A stretch of DNA of 64,000 nucleotides from Bradysia coprophila (lineage: Eukaryota; Arthropoda; Insecta; Diptera; Sciaridae). The DNA is taken from the NCBI RefSeq assembly GCF_014529535.1, contig NC_050736.1, positions 1,364,001 through 1,428,000 on the forward strand, written 5' to 3'. The translations under genes were made by a program, and so were the position numbers. Positions 62,501 to 64,000 of this stretch are shown here, in pieces. Below the pieces are notes generated by a model. The model did not search any database and was not told the origin of the DNA. It worked only from the letters and a program-made list of their open reading frames with translations. Every line of letters begins with the position of its first letter. Within the stretch, counting starts at the first letter, position 1.

Positions 62501-64000
62501 TGCTTTCGTTTTCAGATTATCATTTCCATCCACAATGGACGGTGTAAAATAGATTTAAAACGTGATAAGGAAGTAATAATTGACATCGACAGTCCTGAAC
62601 TGCATCAATCGCAATATCATACGGCTGATTTTGATACAAGTAAAGTCTATTTTGTAATACGCACACTTCGAATAAATTTAACATTGTCGACTCATTAGGT
62701 GCCTATAACTACGGTTATGCGGTCGAGCCGAACGGTCAATTTCATCACGAAACCAGAGGTGGTGATGGTGTTACATATGGATGCTATGGATACATAGACA
62801 GTGATGATTTACTTAAAGTAACGCACTATGTTGCCGATTCACAAGGTTATCGAACGTTAGAGCATGAGAAACCAGTGCTGGTCTATCCGGTTAATGAAAA
62901 CACGTAAGACAGAGTCATTTCAGTTATTTAAATTGAAAATTTTCTGATCCTCTGCTGACTATACAGTGTGGACGCAGACGAGAAGCCCTATAAACCCAAA
63001 GGCGTTATGCTAGACTGGAAAGATTTATATTTTCCTATTGGATGTGGAATGGCCAAAGGAGGTGTTATTCTGAATGCACCCGTTATTCGAGCACCTGGGG
63101 GAATTTTCCAACAAGTAGTATTGATCGCATTTTGTATTAAATTCTTGAAAATAATTTCCTTTCGTGATTTCAGTTAGGTGAAACGAAATTTCCGGTTCAA
63201 CCAAGTCCGGAACCGAAAGTAGTTGTACCTCGCATTCCATTCAACAGTCCAATGAAAACTGAGCCGACAAAATTGATTCCGATCAGCACAGTTGTATCAA
63301 CTTACACGAAACAGCAAAGTCCGAGAACAACAGCACCGGTAATATTCTCGTCTCCCGAAGGTGTGAACCCTTCAACAAGGACGACTCAAAGACCGACAAT
63401 CAATAGTAACACACCAACGAAACCCTCAACCATTAATGCACACGTGAATGGTCCAGAGTATGCCACTAAAATCTCCTATCGACAAAATCAACATTCAACC
63501 GTTCCACCAATTGTAAATTCTTCGAATCACCCCACTCGAGCGGGAACGTCTCCATCACCATTTAGAGAATCGGTGACCAATGGGCCTAGTACAGTGAAAA
63601 CACCAAGTGACAAATTTATATTGCAAAAAGTCACACCATCCATCAGCCCGTTAGGTCAATCGGACTATACTGAAGATCTTTTACCTCCTTTCCGAACCAC
63701 AAACAAATTCGATACTCACACAACAATTGGTCTCCCGATAAATTCGTTTAATCCGGGCAATGATCTCAATGTTATCAACTCATATGTGAATTCATATCCA
63801 GATACTCCGACTACAACGGAACCCAGTAATTTTTTAATTCTCATAATGTGAAAATACCCGATTTTGTAAAAAAAATGATCCTAGGTTACTTTGGAGATAT
63901 AACAACAGTAGTGCCTATTCAAAGTCAACCATTTTCTACTAGCTATAACAACAATGGGCCTTCCACAGTTGTTAGTACAAAATATCCTGCTATCGATTCA
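53532..64000 (+). CDS. Rebers-Riddiford (chitin_bind_4) cuticle protein with long mucin-like tail, 3' end beyond window
   Basis: Exons read: 53532-53558 (inferred), 62516-62639, 62699-62903, 62967-63114, 63174-63825 and 63885-64000 (open). Exon 1 encodes MRIFLALSV with a clean GTGAGT donor; joined in frame to IIISIHNGRC it forms a good signal peptide. Residues 51-118 hold the chitin-binding domain: YNYGYAVEPNGQF, HHETRGGDGVTYGCYGYID, VTHYVADSQGY. Unlike the usual consensus it has a Cys in GCYGY. After GVMLDWKDLYFPIGCGMAKG the rest is rich in Thr, Pro, Ser and Asn, likely O-glycosylated. Such proteins are secreted and bind chitin in cuticle. The plus-strand frame ends at a TGA at 63849, but a GT donor at 63826 and an AG acceptor before 63885 bypass it in phase. 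Exon 1 lies 9 kb upstream and is the weakest point; another first exon might be used. Confidence 0.78.
56385..56910. repeat. Long repeat, first copy (pairs with 60085-60610)
   Basis: Shares with the second copy CATTGTACGAATACGAAG, CATCTATCTT, CTTCGCCTCGGATCAACAAA, GTCAGAATTCGAAGAGGAGT, GACTTGATCAATTT and ATGATTATATCTTTATGATC in the same order. Part of it is family B-like. The two copies lie on either side of the GNAT gene pair, same orientation. Confidence 0.65.
57551..57629 (+). other. Candidate 5' UTR intron of the GNAT gene
   Basis: GGAG|GTAAAGTG at 57551 and a GATTTTCAG acceptor ending at 57629, about 105 bp before the ATG. The size is like other introns in the window. If real it shows the gene has acquired host transcript structure. 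Confidence 0.3.
57736..58473 (+). CDS. GNAT-family N-acetyltransferase, intronless, microbial-type
   Basis: Single 245-residue frame. GNAT enzymes move acetyl from acetyl-CoA to an amine; the substrate here is unknown. It resembles RimJ/RimL-type acetyltransferases of bacteria and fungi along its whole length: an N-terminal NEYGQPVGDAVPDWKPRP, RSCRLEPLN, GRLWTYMPDGPF, then FAIVDLATGKPVGMIAL, EGGRAVFSP, and the acetyl-CoA binding half ending SARKAVERLGFKLDGVF and KGRNFDEAWFSI. No signal peptide or membrane segment, so probably cytosolic. The coding region is uninterrupted, whereas most neighbours are split by small introns. The ATG at 57736 fits the usual N-terminus of this family. An AATAAA at 58475 starts two bases after the stop. 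It sits inside the inferred first intron of the cuticle gene, same strand. Transfer from a microbe is inferred, not shown. Confidence 0.85.
   Translation: MPQTNEYGQPVGDAVPDWKPRPPPAPVTLNGRSCRLEPLNTNKHADDLHAAFSHDDGRLWTYMPDGPFPNIQEFRKFIDAEVCNDFQDFAIVDLATGKPVGMIALKEPDPQNGVVEGGRAVFSPLLQQSILSTEAQFLLASYVFDHLGYRCYKWRCGSHNASARKAVERLGFKLDGVFCKARVQKGRNFDEAWFSITDDRWPAIRSTLQTWHALDNFDAQGRQIRKLEDIRRAIDRNINGIPSSL
58475..58480 (+). terminator. AATAAA polyadenylation signal of the GNAT gene
   Basis: Canonical signal one base after the TGA stop, indicating a eukaryotic 3' end with a very short 3' UTR. Confidence 0.5.
58604..59253 (+). pseudogene. Decayed tandem copy of the GNAT gene
   Basis: Begins AGCAATGCCG like the intact gene and follows it to near the C-terminus: TTGGAAGCCATGTCGTCCAT, AACATGCTGACGATCTGTAC, CAGCTTTCAGTCATGACAAT, the DLSSNKPVGMIALQRPDP block (intact, within 58797-59042), GAAGGCGGTCAGGCTGTATT and CGTGGTTCTCGATTAC. 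Several frameshifts and stops separate these, and the part equivalent to SHNASARKA is partly deleted. No single frame is longer than 81 residues. It starts 130 bp after the intact gene's stop, so a tandem duplication followed by decay is the simplest explanation. Confidence 0.85.
59663..59989. mobile_element. MITE family A, copy with clear inverted ends and a nested insertion
   Basis: The left end AACCTGTTACAGACGGCTG matches the reversed right end AACCTGTCACAGACGGCAAG. The middle shares GTCATCTGTTATCGACAACG, GTGGTCTTATATAGC, ATGAAGTAAAAGATTTCTGA and CTTCGATCAAATGAAGTAAT with other copies. Split by an insertion at 59820-59939; without it the element is about 200 bp. Confidence 0.7.
59820..59939. 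mobile_element. 120 bp MITE with 8-bp target duplication, nested in family A
   Basis: AATAGATC is present directly on both sides (59812-59819 and 59940-59947). Ends: GGTGTTGAGGAATTTCGCGC and, from the other side, GGCTGCTAGGAATTTCGCGC, continuing with an identical CGCGTCATTCACAATAA in both arms (about 37 bp of inverted repeat with few mismatches). The copy of family A at 14261-14640 shows the same site uninterrupted (GTAATAGATCAGATAGT). Terminal GG with an 8-bp duplication leaves hAT, P and Merlin-like origins open. Confidence 0.85.
60085..60610. repeat. Long repeat, second copy (pairs with 56385-56910)
   Basis: Colinear with 56385-56910 over about 525 bp with small gaps, around 80% alike by eye. 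Contains the family B hairpin centre GACCTCGGCTTCGCCTC. Neither copy has a recognisable coding frame. Confidence 0.65.
60611..61215. other. Intron DNA, nothing recognised
   Basis: AT-rich sequence in the inferred first intron of the cuticle gene, without gene or repeat structure that I can support. The same holds for most of 53559-56384 and 61530-62515. Confidence 0.4.
61216..61402. mobile_element. 187 bp MITE with 7-8 bp target duplication
   Basis: Exact 24-bp inverted ends beginning CAAAGCACCTAGCAGGGTAA. TTCAGGT stands on both sides (61209-61215 and 61403-61409); counting a shared G it may be 8 bp. A degenerate relative with the same first 14 bases is at 45542. Confidence 0.78.
61413..61526. 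repeat. Hairpin with ACCGACATATTTTCTGTTT ends
   Basis: ACCGACATATTTTCTGTTT at the left pairs with AAACAGAAAATATGTCGGT at the right, and TTTTACT with AGTAAA inside. It begins just four bases after the target duplication of the preceding MITE. A related half (ACAGAAAATGTGTTGATCAT) lies near 33465. Confidence 0.55.

Noticed and set aside
63826-63884. Stop codon TGA at 63849 as the end of the cuticle protein
   Set aside because: A GT donor at 63826 and an AG acceptor before 63885 join two Thr/Pro/Ser-rich frames in phase, so the stop is judged intronic, though unspliced use cannot be excluded.

Overview
The window is AT-rich nuclear DNA from an insect, most likely a lower dipteran. The evidence is spliceosomal genes with mostly 50-80 bp GT-AG introns, cuticle proteins of both the peritrophin-like (CPAP1) and Rebers-Riddiford types, a fatty acyl-CoA reductase with insect-style architecture, and a very dense load of small inverted-repeat elements. 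The species cannot be named from the sequence.

Layout: 1-2776 (-) is the 5' part of a secreted CPAP1-type chitin-binding protein whose long charged tail runs off the left edge. 2777-14678 is about 12 kb of intergenic DNA with no gene I can support; it holds a hairpin cluster (7.2 kb), a 1.2 kb TTAA-flanked inverted-repeat element (10.0-11.2 kb) and a MITE at the 3' side of the next gene. 14679-28869 (-) is a complete axonemal dynein heavy chain of about 30 exons; my exon model stays in frame throughout and gives about 3,991 residues. 29070-29983 (-) is the proteasome beta-4/beta-7 type subunit (258 aa). 31727-32500 (+) is a single-exon OSER1-like gene. 33.3-36.1 kb holds a set of foldback elements. 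36804-45146 (-) is a ten-exon fatty acyl-CoA reductase (539 aa) with a 4.8 kb intron that contains a 1.29 kb near-perfect palindrome, a tRNA-like element, a MITE with an 8-bp target duplication and another hairpin. 48287-49600 (+) is an arrestin-domain protein with two C-terminal PPxY motifs. 51.0-51.7 kb is a decayed retroelement-type coding relic. From 53532 (+) to the right edge runs a secreted Rebers-Riddiford cuticle protein; its inferred first intron is 9 kb and contains an intact, intronless, microbial-type GNAT acetyltransferase gene (57736-58473) and a decayed tandem copy (58604-59253).

The annotated genes do not form one pathway. Two cuticle proteins and a cuticular/wax-lipid type reductase share the window with housekeeping genes (proteasome, arrestin-domain adaptor, OSER1-like) and one flagellar motor gene. 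The most notable contents are the GNAT gene, which looks like an old transfer from bacteria or fungi, and the palindromic elements: several are nested, several have clear target-site duplications, and at least four unrelated ones carry a similar CTCG-spacer-CTCG motif near the hairpin loop.

Exon boundaries were read by eye from reading frames, GT/AG signals and family knowledge. No alignment or database search was run.
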